Shown here: positions 8,180 through 15,856 of the stretch, piece after piece
Numbering within the stretch: the stretch's first letter is position 1
How the letters are laid out: each line of letters begins with the position of its first letter
NCBI RefSeq assembly: GCF_905397395.1
Contig: NZ_CAJPVH010000054.1
Coordinates: 1-35,290, forward strand
DNA: 35,290 nt
From: Cupriavidus campinensis
GTDB lineage: Bacteria; Pseudomonadota; Gammaproteobacteria; Burkholderiales; Burkholderiaceae
Reading direction: 5' to 3'
Notes under the pieces: generated by a model
The model's database searches: none
Told to the model about the DNA's origin: nothing
The model's input: only the letters and a program-made list of their open reading frames with translations
Translations under genes and position numbers: made by a program

Positions 8180-8359
8180 ATGGCTGTTCAACAGAACAAG
8201 AAGTCGCCGTCCAAGCGCGGCATGCATCGTTCGCACGACCATCTGTCGGTCGCACCCCTGGCCGTTGAGCCGACCACGGGCGAGACCCACCTGCGTCACC
8301 ACGTGAGCCCGAACGGCTACTACCGTGGCCGCAAGGTCATCAAGACCAAGAACGACTGA
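8180..8359 (+). CDS. rpmF: 50S ribosomal protein L32
   Basis: Large-subunit ribosomal protein bL32. The 59-residue product begins MAVQQNKKSPSKRGMHRSHD and ends YYRGRKVIKTKND, the typical L32 layout with the conserved GETHLRHH centre; length is normal. The zinc-binding Cys residues of some L32 forms are absent, as in other proteobacteria. A near-perfect Shine-Dalgarno (AAGGAG, 8169-8174) precedes the ATG. It lies 122 bases after yceD and is followed by a rho-independent terminator. Confidence 0.97.
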   Translation: MAVQQNKKSPSKRGMHRSHDHLSVAPLAVEPTTGETHLRHHVSPNGYYRGRKVIKTKND

Positions 8360-8419
8360 CCAGGTTGTCTGGCGTGACCCTGTGTCTCGCTCGCGCACGT
8401 TGTCAGGTGTAAAACAGGA

Positions 8420-8446
8420 AAGCGGCAAGCTCGTTGCCGCTTTTTT
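8420..8446 (+). terminator. Rho-independent terminator after rpmF
   Basis: Perfect 9-bp stem AAGCGGCAA/TTGCCGCTT (8420-8428 and 8434-8442) with a 5-base loop, running into TTTTTT. It should cut most yceD-rpmF transcription before plsX, so plsX needs read-through or its own promoter, which I could not identify in 8447-8551. Confidence 0.88.
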
Positions 8447-8551
8447 GTTGGGCGCTCGGCGCCCACCCGGCAGCGTATCCGCGCGTCCGGCTGGTTGCGT
8501 CCCCGCGAACCGAGGCGGCGGATGCCGGTGCGCATTCCGTATCTGGAAACA

Positions 8552-9631
8552 ATGACGATCAAGCTCGCTATCGACTGCATGGGCGGCGATCACGGTGTAT
8601 CCGTGACCGTGCCGGCGGCGATCAGTTTTCTTTCCCGTCACGATGACGCCGAGATGATCCTCGTCGGCTTGCCCGATGCCATCGGCGCGCAGCTCAGGAA
8701 GCTGCATGCGGCCGATCATCCGCGCGTCACCGTGGTGGCGGCAACCGAGGTCATCACGATGGATGACCCGGTGGAAGTGGCGCTGCGCAAGAAGAAGGAC
8801 TCTTCGATGCGCGTGGCGGCCACGCAGGTCAAGGAAGGCCGCGCCGACGCGCTCATCTCCGCCGGCAACACCGGCGCGCTGATGGCTGTGTCGCGCTATG
8901 TGCTGAAGACGCTCGAGGGCATCGAGCGGCCGGCCATCGCCACTACCATTCCCAATGAGCAGGGCTGGGGCACCACGGTGCTCGACCTGGGTGCCAACGC
9001 CGACTGCGAACCCGGGCACCTGCTCCAGTTCGCCCGCATGGCCGAGGCCATGGTGTCCGTGGTGGATCACAAGGATCACCCCACGGTGGGCCTGCTCAAT
9101 ATCGGCGAGGAAGTGATCAAGGGCAACGAGGTGGTCAAGGCCGCCGGCGAGCTGCTGCGCGCTTCCGAGCTGAATTTCTACGGTAACGTGGAAGGCAACG
9201 ACATCTTCAAGGGCACGACGGACATCGTGGTCTGCGACGGCTTCGTCGGCAATGTGGCGCTCAAGAGTACCGAGGGCCTGGCCAAGATGATTGGCGGCAT
9301 GATCAAGGAGGAGTTCACGCGCTCCTGGTTCACCAAGCTGCTGGCCGCCGTGGCCATGCCCGTGCTGTCGCGCCTGGCGCGCCGGCTGGACCCCGCGCGC
9401 TACAACGGCGCCTCGCTGCTGGGCCTGCGCGGACTGGTGATCAAGAGTCACGGTTCCGCCGACGCCCACTCTTTTGAATGGGCGATCAAACGCGGGTATG
9501 ATGCGGCCAGAAACGGCGTAATCGAACGTATAGCAAGGGTCTTCGCCAACAAGTCCGGCGCCACGGCGCCCGCGACGGGCGGCCCGGAGACCGACGCACC
9601 GGACCCACATCCCGATACCCATGCCGCCTGA
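8552..9631 (+). CDS. plsX: Phosphate acyltransferase PlsX
   Basis: Peripheral membrane enzyme that turns acyl-ACP and phosphate into acyl phosphate, the first step of the PlsX/PlsY route to phosphatidic acid. The 359-residue protein starts MTIKLAIDCMGGDHG, the family signature, with DALISAGNTGALMA near residue 105 and the CDGFVGNVALK block near 230. I selected the ATG at 8552 for this N-terminus; an ATG 30 bases upstream is in frame but adds non-family residues. It heads the fatty-acid gene block, upstream of fabH as in most proteobacteria. Confidence 0.95.
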   Translation: MTIKLAIDCMGGDHGVSVTVPAAISFLSRHDDAEMILVGLPDAIGAQLRKLHAADHPRVTVVAATEVITMDDPVEVALRKKKDSSMRVAATQVKEGRADALISAGNTGALMAVSRYVLKTLEGIERPAIATTIPNEQGWGTTVLDLGANADCEPGHLLQFARMAEAMVSVVDHKDHPTVGLLNIGEEVIKGNEVVKAAGELLRASELNFYGNVEGNDIFKGTTDIVVCDGFVGNVALKSTEGLAKMIGGMIKEEFTRSWFTKLLAAVAMPVLSRLARRLDPARYNGASLLGLRGLVIKSHGSADAHSFEWAIKRGYDAARNGVIERIARVFANKSGATAPATGGPETDAPDPHPDTHAA

Positions 9632-9649
9632 GGCCTCAAGCCCTCTGAA

Positions 9650-9667
9650 CCCCCTGAGTGCAGGGGG
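9650..9667 (+). repeat. GC hairpin in the plsX-fabH gap
   Basis: Perfect 7-bp stem CCCCCTG/CAGGGGG with a 4-base loop, 51 bases before the fabH ATG and 19 after plsX. There is no T-run. It could modulate fabH expression or be a processing site. Confidence 0.4.
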
Positions 9668-9717
9668 CCGTGGCGGCTGCCGCAGGCGGCCCGGGTGAGC
9701 ATCACGATCCGACAGAC

Positions 9718-10698
9718 ATGACCAAGTTCGCAAAAATCATCGGTACCGGGAGCTACCTGCCCCCGCGGCGTGTCACCAATCACGAGCTGGCGGCGCAGCT
9801 GGCCGAGCGTGGCATCGAAACGAGCGACGAGTGGATCGTCTCGCGCAGCGGCATTTCGGCGCGGCACTGGGCCGAGCCGGACGTCACCGCCAGTGACCTG
9901 GCCGTGCAAGCGGCCGAGCAGGCGATCGAGGCGGCCGGGATCGAGCGCCAGGACATCGACCTGATCATCGTGGCCACCTCCACGCCGGACTTCGTGTTCC
10001 CGAGCACCGCCTGCCTGGTGCAGCAGAAGCTCGGCATCACGAACCATTGTGCGGCTTTCGACATGCAGGCCGTGTGCTCGGGCTTCGTCTACGCGCTCTC
10101 CACGGCGGACAAGTTCATCCGCAGCGGCTCGCACAAGAACGTGCTGGTGATCGGCACCGAAGTGTTCTCCCGCATCCTCGATTTCAACGACCGCACCACC
10201 TGCGTGCTGTTCGGTGATGGCGCCGGCGCCGTGGTGGTGACTGCCTCGGACGAGCCGGGCATCCTGTCGTCGGCCATGCATGCCGATGGCAGCCACGCGG
10301 ACATCCTCTGCGTGCCGGGCAATGTGTCGGGCGGTGCCATCACCGGCAACGCCTTCCTGCACATGGACGGCCAGGCGGTGTTCAAGCTGGCCGTGAACGT
10401 GCTGGACAAGGTGGCGCGCGAGGCGATGGCCGCAGCCGAGGTGCAGGCGGACGAAATCGACTGGCTGGTGCCGCACCAGGCCAATATCCGCATCATGCAG
10501 GGCACGGCGCGCAAGCTGGGCCTGCCGGCCGAGCGGATGGTCGCCACGGTGCACGAGCATGGCAATACTTCGGCGGCGTCGATCCCGCTGGCACTCGACG
10601 TGGCCGTGCGCGACGGCCGTATCCGCCCGGGTCAGACCGTGATGCTGGAAGGCGTTGGCGGCGGCTTCACCTGGGGCGCGGTGCTGCTGCGCATGTAA
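9718..10698 (+). CDS. fabH: 3-oxoacyl-ACP synthase III (FabH)
   Basis: Starts type II fatty-acid synthesis by condensing acetyl-CoA with malonyl-ACP. The 326-residue protein has the Cys-His-Asn triad at Cys120 (AVCSGF), His253 (VPHQANIRIM) and Asn283 (HGNTSAASIP), the first being the acyl-bearing residue. GGGFTWGAVLLRM closes the protein as usual. The ATG at 9718 gives MTKFAKIIGTGSYLP; the 86-base gap from plsX contains a G/C-rich hairpin (9650-9667). Confidence 0.96.
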   Translation: MTKFAKIIGTGSYLPPRRVTNHELAAQLAERGIETSDEWIVSRSGISARHWAEPDVTASDLAVQAAEQAIEAAGIERQDIDLIIVATSTPDFVFPSTACLVQQKLGITNHCAAFDMQAVCSGFVYALSTADKFIRSGSHKNVLVIGTEVFSRILDFNDRTTCVLFGDGAGAVVVTASDEPGILSSAMHADGSHADILCVPGNVSGGAITGNAFLHMDGQAVFKLAVNVLDKVAREAMAAAEVQADEIDWLVPHQANIRIMQGTARKLGLPAERMVATVHEHGNTSAASIPLALDVAVRDGRIRPGQTVMLEGVGGGFTWGAVLLRM

Positions 10699-10777
10699 GA
10701 TGCGGTCCGGCGCGGCGTGCCTGAAAGGGCGCGTGCGCCCGGACACGCTCGTCTGAATCGTTAAGACTGGATTCCCG

Positions 10778-11707
10778 ATGAAATTCGCATTCGTTTTCCC
10801 TGGCCAGGGCTCGCAATCGGTCGGCATGCTCAACGCGTTTGCCGACAACCCGGTGGTCCGCGCCACGCTGGAGGAAGCTTCCGCCGCGCTGGGGCAGGAC
10901 ATCGGCCGCCTGATCGCGGAAGGTCCGGCGGAAGAACTGAACCTCACGACCAACACCCAGCCGGTGATGCTGACTGCCGCCGTGGCCGTGTACCGCGCCT
11001 GGCTGGACGCCGGCGGCCCGGCCCCGGCCCTGGTGGCCGGCCACAGCCTGGGCGAGTACTCGGCGCTGGTGGCCGCGGGCGTGATTCCGTTTGCTGACGC
11101 TGTGCCGCTGGTGCGCTTCCGCGCACAGGCGATGCAGGAAGCCGTGCCGGTGGGCGAGGGCGGCATGGCCGCCATCCTGGGCCTGTCCGATGACGACGTG
11201 CGCGCGGCTTGCGCCGAGGCGTCCGCTGCCGGCGTGGTCGAGGCCGTCAATTTCAACGCCCCCTCGCAGGTGGTGATTGCCGGCCACAAGGCTGCCGTGG
11301 AAAAGGCCTGCGAGATCGCCAAGGCCAAGGGCGCCAAGCGCGCGCTGCCGCTGCCGGTGTCGGCGCCGTTCCATTCGTCGCTGCTGAAGCCGGCTTCGGA
11401 CCGCCTCAAGGAGCGCATGGCTGGGCTGGCGTTCTCGGCGCCGTCGATCCCGGTCATCAACAACGTGGACGTGGCCATCGCCAACGACCCGGCCCAGATC
11501 AAGGACGCCCTGGTGCGCCAGGCCGCCGCCCCGGTACGCTGGGTGGAGTGCGTGCAGAAAATGGCCGCCGAAGGCGTGACCCATGTGATCGAATGCGGTC
11601 CGGGCAAGGTGCTGGCCGGCATGACCAAGCGCATCGACGGCAATCTCGTCGGCGGCGCGATCTTCGACCCCGCATCGCTGCAAGACACGCTGGCGCTGCT
11701 GAAGTAA
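10778..11707 (+). CDS. fabD: Malonyl-CoA:ACP transacylase (FabD)
   Basis: Loads malonyl groups from CoA onto ACP for chain extension. The 309-residue protein opens FAFVFPGQGSQ and has the nucleophile elbow GHSLGEYSALVAAG with Ser90; APFHSSLL carries the partner His, and the C-terminal ECGPGKVLAGMTKRID is typical. It lies 79 bases after fabH; the ribosome site is weak (GGA, about 10769). Confidence 0.96.
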   Translation: MKFAFVFPGQGSQSVGMLNAFADNPVVRATLEEASAALGQDIGRLIAEGPAEELNLTTNTQPVMLTAAVAVYRAWLDAGGPAPALVAGHSLGEYSALVAAGVIPFADAVPLVRFRAQAMQEAVPVGEGGMAAILGLSDDDVRAACAEASAAGVVEAVNFNAPSQVVIAGHKAAVEKACEIAKAKGAKRALPLPVSAPFHSSLLKPASDRLKERMAGLAFSAPSIPVINNVDVAIANDPAQIKDALVRQAAAPVRWVECVQKMAAEGVTHVIECGPGKVLAGMTKRIDGNLVGGAIFDPASLQDTLALLK

Positions 11708-11725
11708 GCCAAGGAACATCGCAAC

Positions 11726-12475
11726 ATGAGCAAGACTCTGGAAAATCAGGTCGCCCTGGTGACGGGTGCGTCGCGCGGCATTGGCCGGGCCATCGCGCTG
11801 GAACTGGCGCGTCAGGGCGCCACCGTGATCGGCACCGCCACGAGCGAGTCCGGCGCGGCCGCCATCGGCGAATACCTGAAGGCCGAGGGCCTGCAGGGCC
11901 ATGGCGTGGTGCTGAACGTGAACGATGCCGCGCGCTGCGAAGCCGTGATCGAGGAGATCGTGAAGGCCCACGGCGGTCTGGCCGTGCTGGTGAACAACGC
12001 CGGCATCACCCAGGACCAGTTGGCCATGCGCATGAAGGACGATGACTGGACGAGCGTCATCGACACGAACCTGACGGCGGTGTTCCGCCTGTCGCGCGCC
12101 GTGCTGCGCCCGATGATGAAGGCCCGTACCGGCCGCATCATCAACATCACTTCGGTGGTGGGCTCCACGGGCAACCCGGGCCAGATGAACTACGCGGCGG
12201 CCAAGGCCGGCGTGGAGGGCATGGCCCGCGCGCTGGCGCGCGAGATTGGCAGCCGCAACGTTACTGTGAACTGCGTGGCGCCGGGCTTCATCGACACCGA
12301 CATGACCAAGGTCCTGTCGGACGAGCAGCATGCGGCGCTGAAGACCCAGATCCCGCTGGGCCGACTCGGCCAGCCGGAAGACATCGCGCATGCGGTGGCG
12401 TTCCTGGCCGGCCCGCAGGCCGCCTACATCACGGGCACAACGCTGCACGTGAACGGCGGCATGTACATGAATTGA
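11726..12475 (+). CDS. fabG: 3-oxoacyl-ACP reductase (FabG)
   Basis: NADPH-dependent reductase of the short-chain dehydrogenase family that reduces 3-oxoacyl-ACP. The 249-residue protein shows the cofactor motif TGASRGIG (about 14-21), NNAG (about 90-93), and the catalytic Ser143, Tyr156 and Lys160 (YAAAK). It ends GGMYMN as FabG proteins do. It starts 18 bases after fabD behind AAGGA (about 11711). Confidence 0.96.
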   Translation: MSKTLENQVALVTGASRGIGRAIALELARQGATVIGTATSESGAAAIGEYLKAEGLQGHGVVLNVNDAARCEAVIEEIVKAHGGLAVLVNNAGITQDQLAMRMKDDDWTSVIDTNLTAVFRLSRAVLRPMMKARTGRIINITSVVGSTGNPGQMNYAAAKAGVEGMARALAREIGSRNVTVNCVAPGFIDTDMTKVLSDEQHAALKTQIPLGRLGQPEDIAHAVAFLAGPQAAYITGTTLHVNGGMYMN

Positions 12476-12494
12476 TTGCATTACCCGACGTACA

Positions 12495-12514
12495 TTTCGG
12501 CGAAGAAGCCGAAA
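12495..12514 (+). repeat. Hairpin between fabG and acpP
   Basis: Perfect 7-bp stem TTTCGGC/GCCGAAA with a 6-base loop, 20 bases after the fabG stop. No T-run follows, so it is not a standard terminator; it may stabilise the fabG 3' end. Confidence 0.4.
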
Positions 12515-12599
12515 GATGGCGGGCGAAGCAGTTGTTTTTCAAACCGAACGGGCGCGATTCTTGCAATAGATGGCAGGCGGATTTTTTGTGGTCCAAACC

Positions 12600-12608
12600 T
12601 GCTAAAAT
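12600..12608 (+). promoter_or_regulatory. Extended -10 promoter of acpP
   Basis: TGC-TAAAAT (12600-12608) is an extended -10 element 37 bases before the acpP start; the -35 region is AT-rich (about 12581-12587) but poor. A separate acpP promoter is expected because ACP is needed in far larger amounts than the fab enzymes. Confidence 0.55.
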
Positions 12609-12644
12609 GCGCCCACTTTTTGTCGAACTTCCCTGGAGGGTTAC

Positions 12645-12884
12645 ATGGACAATATCGAACAACGCGTCAAGAAAATCGTGGCTGAACAGCTTGGCGTGGC
12701 CGAGGCAGACATCAAGAACGAATCGTCGTTCGTGAACGATCTCGGTGCGGACTCGCTGGACACGGTTGAACTCGTGATGGCGTTGGAAGATGAATTCGGC
12801 ATGGAAATTCCTGATGAGGAAGCCGAAAAGATCACGACCGTGCAACAGGCCATCGACTACGCCACCGCGCACGTCAAGGCCTAA
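12645..12884 (+). CDS. acpP: Acyl carrier protein
   Basis: Small acidic carrier of growing acyl chains. The 79-residue protein carries the phosphopantetheine site [12 protein letters not shown] with Ser37, modified by AcpS (encoded at 25450). Helix II is the usual acidic recognition helix. A good Shine-Dalgarno (GGAGG, about 12633-12637) precedes the ATG. It is followed by a long inverted repeat (12905-12963) before fabF. Confidence 0.98.
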
Positions 12885-12904
12885 GCCGTCGTCTTCGCAT
12901 TCCG

Positions 12905-12963
12905 AGCCACAGAAGGCACAAGGGTGGGGCCGTCATGGTCCTGTCCGGTTGTTTTCTGTGGCT
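12905..12963 (+). repeat. Inverted repeat in the acpP-fabF gap
   Basis: Perfect 10-base arms AGCCACAGAA (12905-12914) and TTCTGTGGCT (12954-12963) enclose 39 bases. Folding would put a long stem-loop just downstream of acpP. It lacks a T-run, so partial termination, 3'-end processing or stabilisation of the acpP message are all possible. Confidence 0.5.
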
Positions 12964-13094
12964 TTCGTCTGTTCGAAGAAGCAGAATCGGAATGATCTCA
13001 AACCGTATTACGCGCCGCATGCAATGACTAACGGCCGGATCGGCGAGATCCTGAATCAATCCAATTCCGCTTCACGCACTCGTAGGAAATCATA

Positions 13095-14327
13095 GTGAGC
13101 CGTCGTCGCGTCGTCGTCACTGGGCTTGGCCTTGTGTCTCCGGTCGGAAACACGGTTGCCGAAGGCTGGGCCAACCTGGTTGCCGGCAAGTCCGGCATTG
13201 CCACCGTCACCAAATTCGATCACTCCCCGTTCGCCGTCCATTTTGCCGGTGAAGTGAAGGGTTTCAACGTCGAGGAATATGTTCCGGCGAAGGAAGCCCC
13301 CCGTATGGATACGTTTATCCATTTCGGTATCGCGGCGGGTACCCAGGCGCTGAAGGATAGCGGCCTGGAAGTGACCGAGGAGAACGCCGAGCGCATCGGC
13401 GTGCTGGTTGGCTCCGGCATCGGCGGCCTGCCGATGATCGAAGCTACGCAGATGGAGCTGGCCAATCGCGGCCCGCGCCGGATTTCGCCGTTCTTCGTTC
13501 CGGGCTCGATCATCAACATGATCTCGGGCCATCTGTCGATCTATCACGGCCTGAAGGGCCCGAACCTCGCGGCCGTGACGGCCTGCACGACCGGCCTGCA
13601 CAGCATCGGCCTGGCCGCCCGCCTGATCCAGGCCGGCGATGCCGACGCGATGCTGGCCGGCGGCGCCGAGTCGACGGTTTCGCCGCTGGGCATTGGCGGC
13701 TTTGCCGCAGCCCGCGCGTTGTCCACCCGCAACGACGATCCGGCCACAGCCTCGCGTCCGTGGGACAAGGACCGCGACGGCTTCGTGCTGGGCGAGGGTG
13801 CCGGCGTGATGATGCTCGAGGAGTATGAGTCGGCCAAGGCACGCGGCGCCAAGATCTATGCGGAGCTGATTGGCTTCGGCATGAGTGGCGACGCGTTCCA
13901 CATGACCGCCCCGAACACCGACGGCCCGCGCCGCTGCATGGTGGCTGCGCTGAAAAACGCCGGCGTCAATGCCGACGAAGTGCAGTATCTGAACGCGCAC
14001 GGCACGTCCACGCCACTGGGCGACAAGAACGAGTCCGACGCCGTGAAGCTGGCCTTTGGCGAGCACGCCTACAAGATGGTGGTCAATTCGACAAAGTCGA
14101 TGACCGGTCACCTTTTGGGCGGCGCTGGCGGTCTCGAGTCGGTCTTCACCGTGCTGGCGATCCACAACCAGGTTTCGCCGCCGACGATCAACATCTTCAA
14201 CCAGGATCCGGAATGCGACCTGGATTACGTAGCGAATACTGCACGTGAGATGAAAATCGACGTGGCCGTGAAGAACAACTTCGGTTTTGGCGGCACCAAC
14301 GGCACGCTTGTCTTCCGCCGCATCTGA
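13095..14327 (+). CDS. fabF: 3-oxoacyl-ACP synthase II (FabF)
   Basis: Condensing enzyme that elongates acyl-ACP with malonyl-ACP. The 410-residue protein starts at a GTG (13095) after AGGAAA, giving SRRRVVVTGLGLVSPVG. The Cys-His-His triad is Cys164 (TACTTGLHSI), His302 (NAHGTSTPLGD) and His339 (SMTGHLLGGAG). The C-terminus FGFGGTNGTLVFRR is standard. It lies 210 bases after acpP and is followed by a terminator. FabB is excluded by the residues around the third site and by context. Confidence 0.96.
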   Translation: MSRRRVVVTGLGLVSPVGNTVAEGWANLVAGKSGIATVTKFDHSPFAVHFAGEVKGFNVEEYVPAKEAPRMDTFIHFGIAAGTQALKDSGLEVTEENAERIGVLVGSGIGGLPMIEATQMELANRGPRRISPFFVPGSIINMISGHLSIYHGLKGPNLAAVTACTTGLHSIGLAARLIQAGDADAMLAGGAESTVSPLGIGGFAAARALSTRNDDPATASRPWDKDRDGFVLGEGAGVMMLEEYESAKARGAKIYAELIGFGMSGDAFHMTAPNTDGPRRCMVAALKNAGVNADEVQYLNAHGTSTPLGDKNESDAVKLAFGEHAYKMVVNSTKSMTGHLLGGAGGLESVFTVLAIHNQVSPPTINIFNQDPECDLDYVANTAREMKIDVAVKNNFGFGGTNGTLVFRRI

Positions 14328-14342
14328 CCGCGACGGGTATCA

Positions 14343-14374
14343 CGGGGCTCGCCACGGCGAGCCCCGATTCATTT
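14343..14374 (+). terminator. Terminator after fabF
   Basis: Perfect 10-bp GC stem CGGGGCTCGC/GCGAGCCCCG (14343-14366 with a 4-base loop) followed by ATTCATTT. The U-tract is imperfect, but position and stem strength support it. It separates the fatty-acid genes from rpoE. Confidence 0.75.
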
Positions 14375-14382
14375 CGGCATGC

Positions 14383-14411
14383 GGAACCAAACATGCGGAC
14401 GGGCGGTCACA
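14383..14411 (+). promoter_or_regulatory. Possible sigma-E-type promoter of rpoE
   Basis: GGAACC (14383-14388) and GTCACA (14406-14411), 17 bases apart, resemble the -35 (GGAACTT) and -10 (GTCTAA-like) of sigma-E promoters. Autoregulation of rpoE is common in the family. The -10 is imperfect. A sigma-70-like TAAAAT at 14452 has no -35. Confidence 0.4.
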
Positions 14412-14463
14412 GAATGCGCTTCGCGACACCCGGTGGGTCCCGATTCGTAGGTAAAATACAACG

Positions 14464-14480
14464 TTTGTCGTGACGACAAA
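14464..14480. promoter_or_regulatory. 17-base palindrome before rpoE
   Basis: TTTGTCG-TGA-CGACAAA is a perfect palindrome with 7-base arms, 31 bases before the rpoE start. It could be an operator or a small hairpin in the rpoE leader. I recognise no regulator for it. Confidence 0.5.
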
Positions 14481-14510
14481 ACCAAGAGATACACTGCAGG
14501 TGAACCATTC

Positions 14511-15110
14511 GTGAGCGAACGCGAAGCCGATCAGCTTCTAGTTGAACGCGTCCAGCAGGGCGACAAACGAGCCTTTGAGTTGCTGGTGGCCAAGTACCAC
14601 CGCAAGATCATCCGGCTCATTTCACGCCTTGTCCGCGATCCCGCCGAAGTGGAGGATGTGGCGCAGGATGCCTTTATCAAGGCGTACCGCGCGCTTCCCC
14701 AGTTCCGGGGCGAATCCGCCTTCTACACGTGGCTGTACCGCATCGCCGTCAACACCGCCAAGAACTATCTGGCCACGCAGGGCCGCCGCCCGGAGGCGTC
14801 CAGTGATATTGACGCCGAAGAGGCTGAAACTTTTGCAGACGGCGAGCAACTAAGGGATATCAATACGCCGGAGTCCATGCTCCACACGCGTCAGGTGGCC
14901 GAGACGGTCAACCGCGCAATGGAGGCGCTGCCGGAGGAATTGCGTACCGCCATCACCCTGCGCGAGATCGAGGGCCTCAGCTACGAGGAAATCGCCGAAG
15001 CCATGGGTTGCCCGATCGGGACCGTGCGGTCACGGATCTTCCGCGCCCGCGAGGCGATCGCCGACAAGTTGCGCCCCCTGCTGGGAACAGCCGAGGGCAA
15101 GCGGTGGTAG
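14511..15110 (+). CDS. rpoE: RNA polymerase sigma factor RpoE (sigma-E/AlgU type)
   Basis: Extracytoplasmic-function sigma factor that directs the envelope-stress response. The 199-residue protein has region 2 (about 25-90, with RLVRDPAEVEDVAQDAFIKAYRALPQFRG) and region 4 (about 135-185, with LREIEGLSYEEIAEAMGCPIGTVRSRIFRAR). The start is a GTG at 14511 with a modest AGG site. Following genes rseA, rseB and mucD encode its anti-sigma factor, the partner of that factor and a periplasmic protease, which fixes the identity. Confidence 0.96.
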   Translation: MSEREADQLLVERVQQGDKRAFELLVAKYHRKIIRLISRLVRDPAEVEDVAQDAFIKAYRALPQFRGESAFYTWLYRIAVNTAKNYLATQGRRPEASSDIDAEEAETFADGEQLRDINTPESMLHTRQVAETVNRAMEALPEELRTAITLREIEGLSYEEIAEAMGCPIGTVRSRIFRAREAIADKLRPLLGTAEGKRW

Positions 15111-15163
15111 GGATAGCAAGTTGAAGAATGTCGTGCAGCCAGCGTTGCAGCCAATTCCTGCAT

Positions 15164-15197
15164 CGATAAACGACAAGCAGCAGTACGGGATTTATCG
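15164..15197 (+). repeat. Inverted repeat in the rpoE-rseA gap
   Basis: CGATAAA (15164-15170) and TTTATCG (15191-15197) are perfect 7-base arms 20 bases apart, ending 29 bases before the rseA start. It could shape rseA translation relative to rpoE. Confidence 0.35.
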
Positions 15198-15226
15198 GTG
15201 TTCAATGGAATTTCTTGGGGTGGGAA

Positions 15227-15856
15227 ATGGGTCAGGCTCATAAGCAGTCGGTTCATGTAGTGGAAGCATCGGAGCAAATCTCCGTTTTGATGGATGGCGA
15301 GCTGGCGCCGAACGAAGTGGACGCCGTGCTGGGCCTCGCGAAGAGCGACGCCGGCATGACGGACTGGAACGTCTACCAGCTGATCGGTGACACGCTGCGT
15401 TCGGAAGAGTTGACGCACGCTGGTTCGACCGAAGCGTTTCTCTCCCGATTCTCCGCGCGCCTGGAAGTCGAGCCCCATGTGCTCGTGCCCGCCGTGGCTG
15501 CAGCCGGCCGCCAACGCCTGCTGGTACGCCCGTCGTGGGTGCGCCGCGTGATGCCCGGCACGGCCATCGCCGCCGCCGTGGCGGCCGTGAGCTGGGTTGT
15601 GGTGCCGCAGATGCGTGGTCCGGGTGATATCGGTACGCCCGATGCCGTCGTGGCCCGCGTCGAGCAGTCCGCCACGCCGGCCAAGGCTGGTTCGATCGTG
15701 ACCGTGGCCGCTGACAGCGCCCAGATGATTCGCGATCCGCGCCTTGATGAATACCTGCGTGCCCATCGCACGTCGGTGGCGACCGAAGCCTTTGTGCCGA
15801 CCATGCGCACGGTGGCGAATGGCGCAAACTTCTCACAGGAAAATTCGCAGGAATAA
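15227..15856 (+). CDS. rseA: Anti-sigma-E factor RseA
   Basis: Inner-membrane protein that holds RpoE inactive until cut by regulated proteolysis. The 209-residue product has the cytoplasmic anti-sigma domain (about 14-75, with ISVLMDGELAPNEVDAVL and WNVYQLIGDTLRSEEL), one membrane segment (about 109-129, rich in Ala/Val with a Trp), and a periplasmic tail. The ATG at 15227 follows GGGGTGGGA; an in-frame start at 15215 would add four residues. Its TAA overlaps the rseB ATG by one base (TAATG), showing coupling. Confidence 0.92.
   Translation: MGQAHKQSVHVVEASEQISVLMDGELAPNEVDAVLGLAKSDAGMTDWNVYQLIGDTLRSEELTHAGSTEAFLSRFSARLEVEPHVLVPAVAAAGRQRLLVRPSWVRRVMPGTAIAAAVAAVSWVVVPQMRGPGDIGTPDAVVARVEQSATPAKAGSIVTVAADSAQMIRDPRLDEYLRAHRTSVATEAFVPTMRTVANGANFSQENSQE

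Noticed and set aside
9448..11733. 761-codon minus-strand open frame over fabH and fabD
   Set aside because: Antisense shadow; the plus strand holds complete catalytic residues of FabH and FabD.
14452..14457. TAAAAT as a sigma-70 -10 for rpoE
   Set aside because: No acceptable -35 at 16-18 bases and no extended -10 TG.
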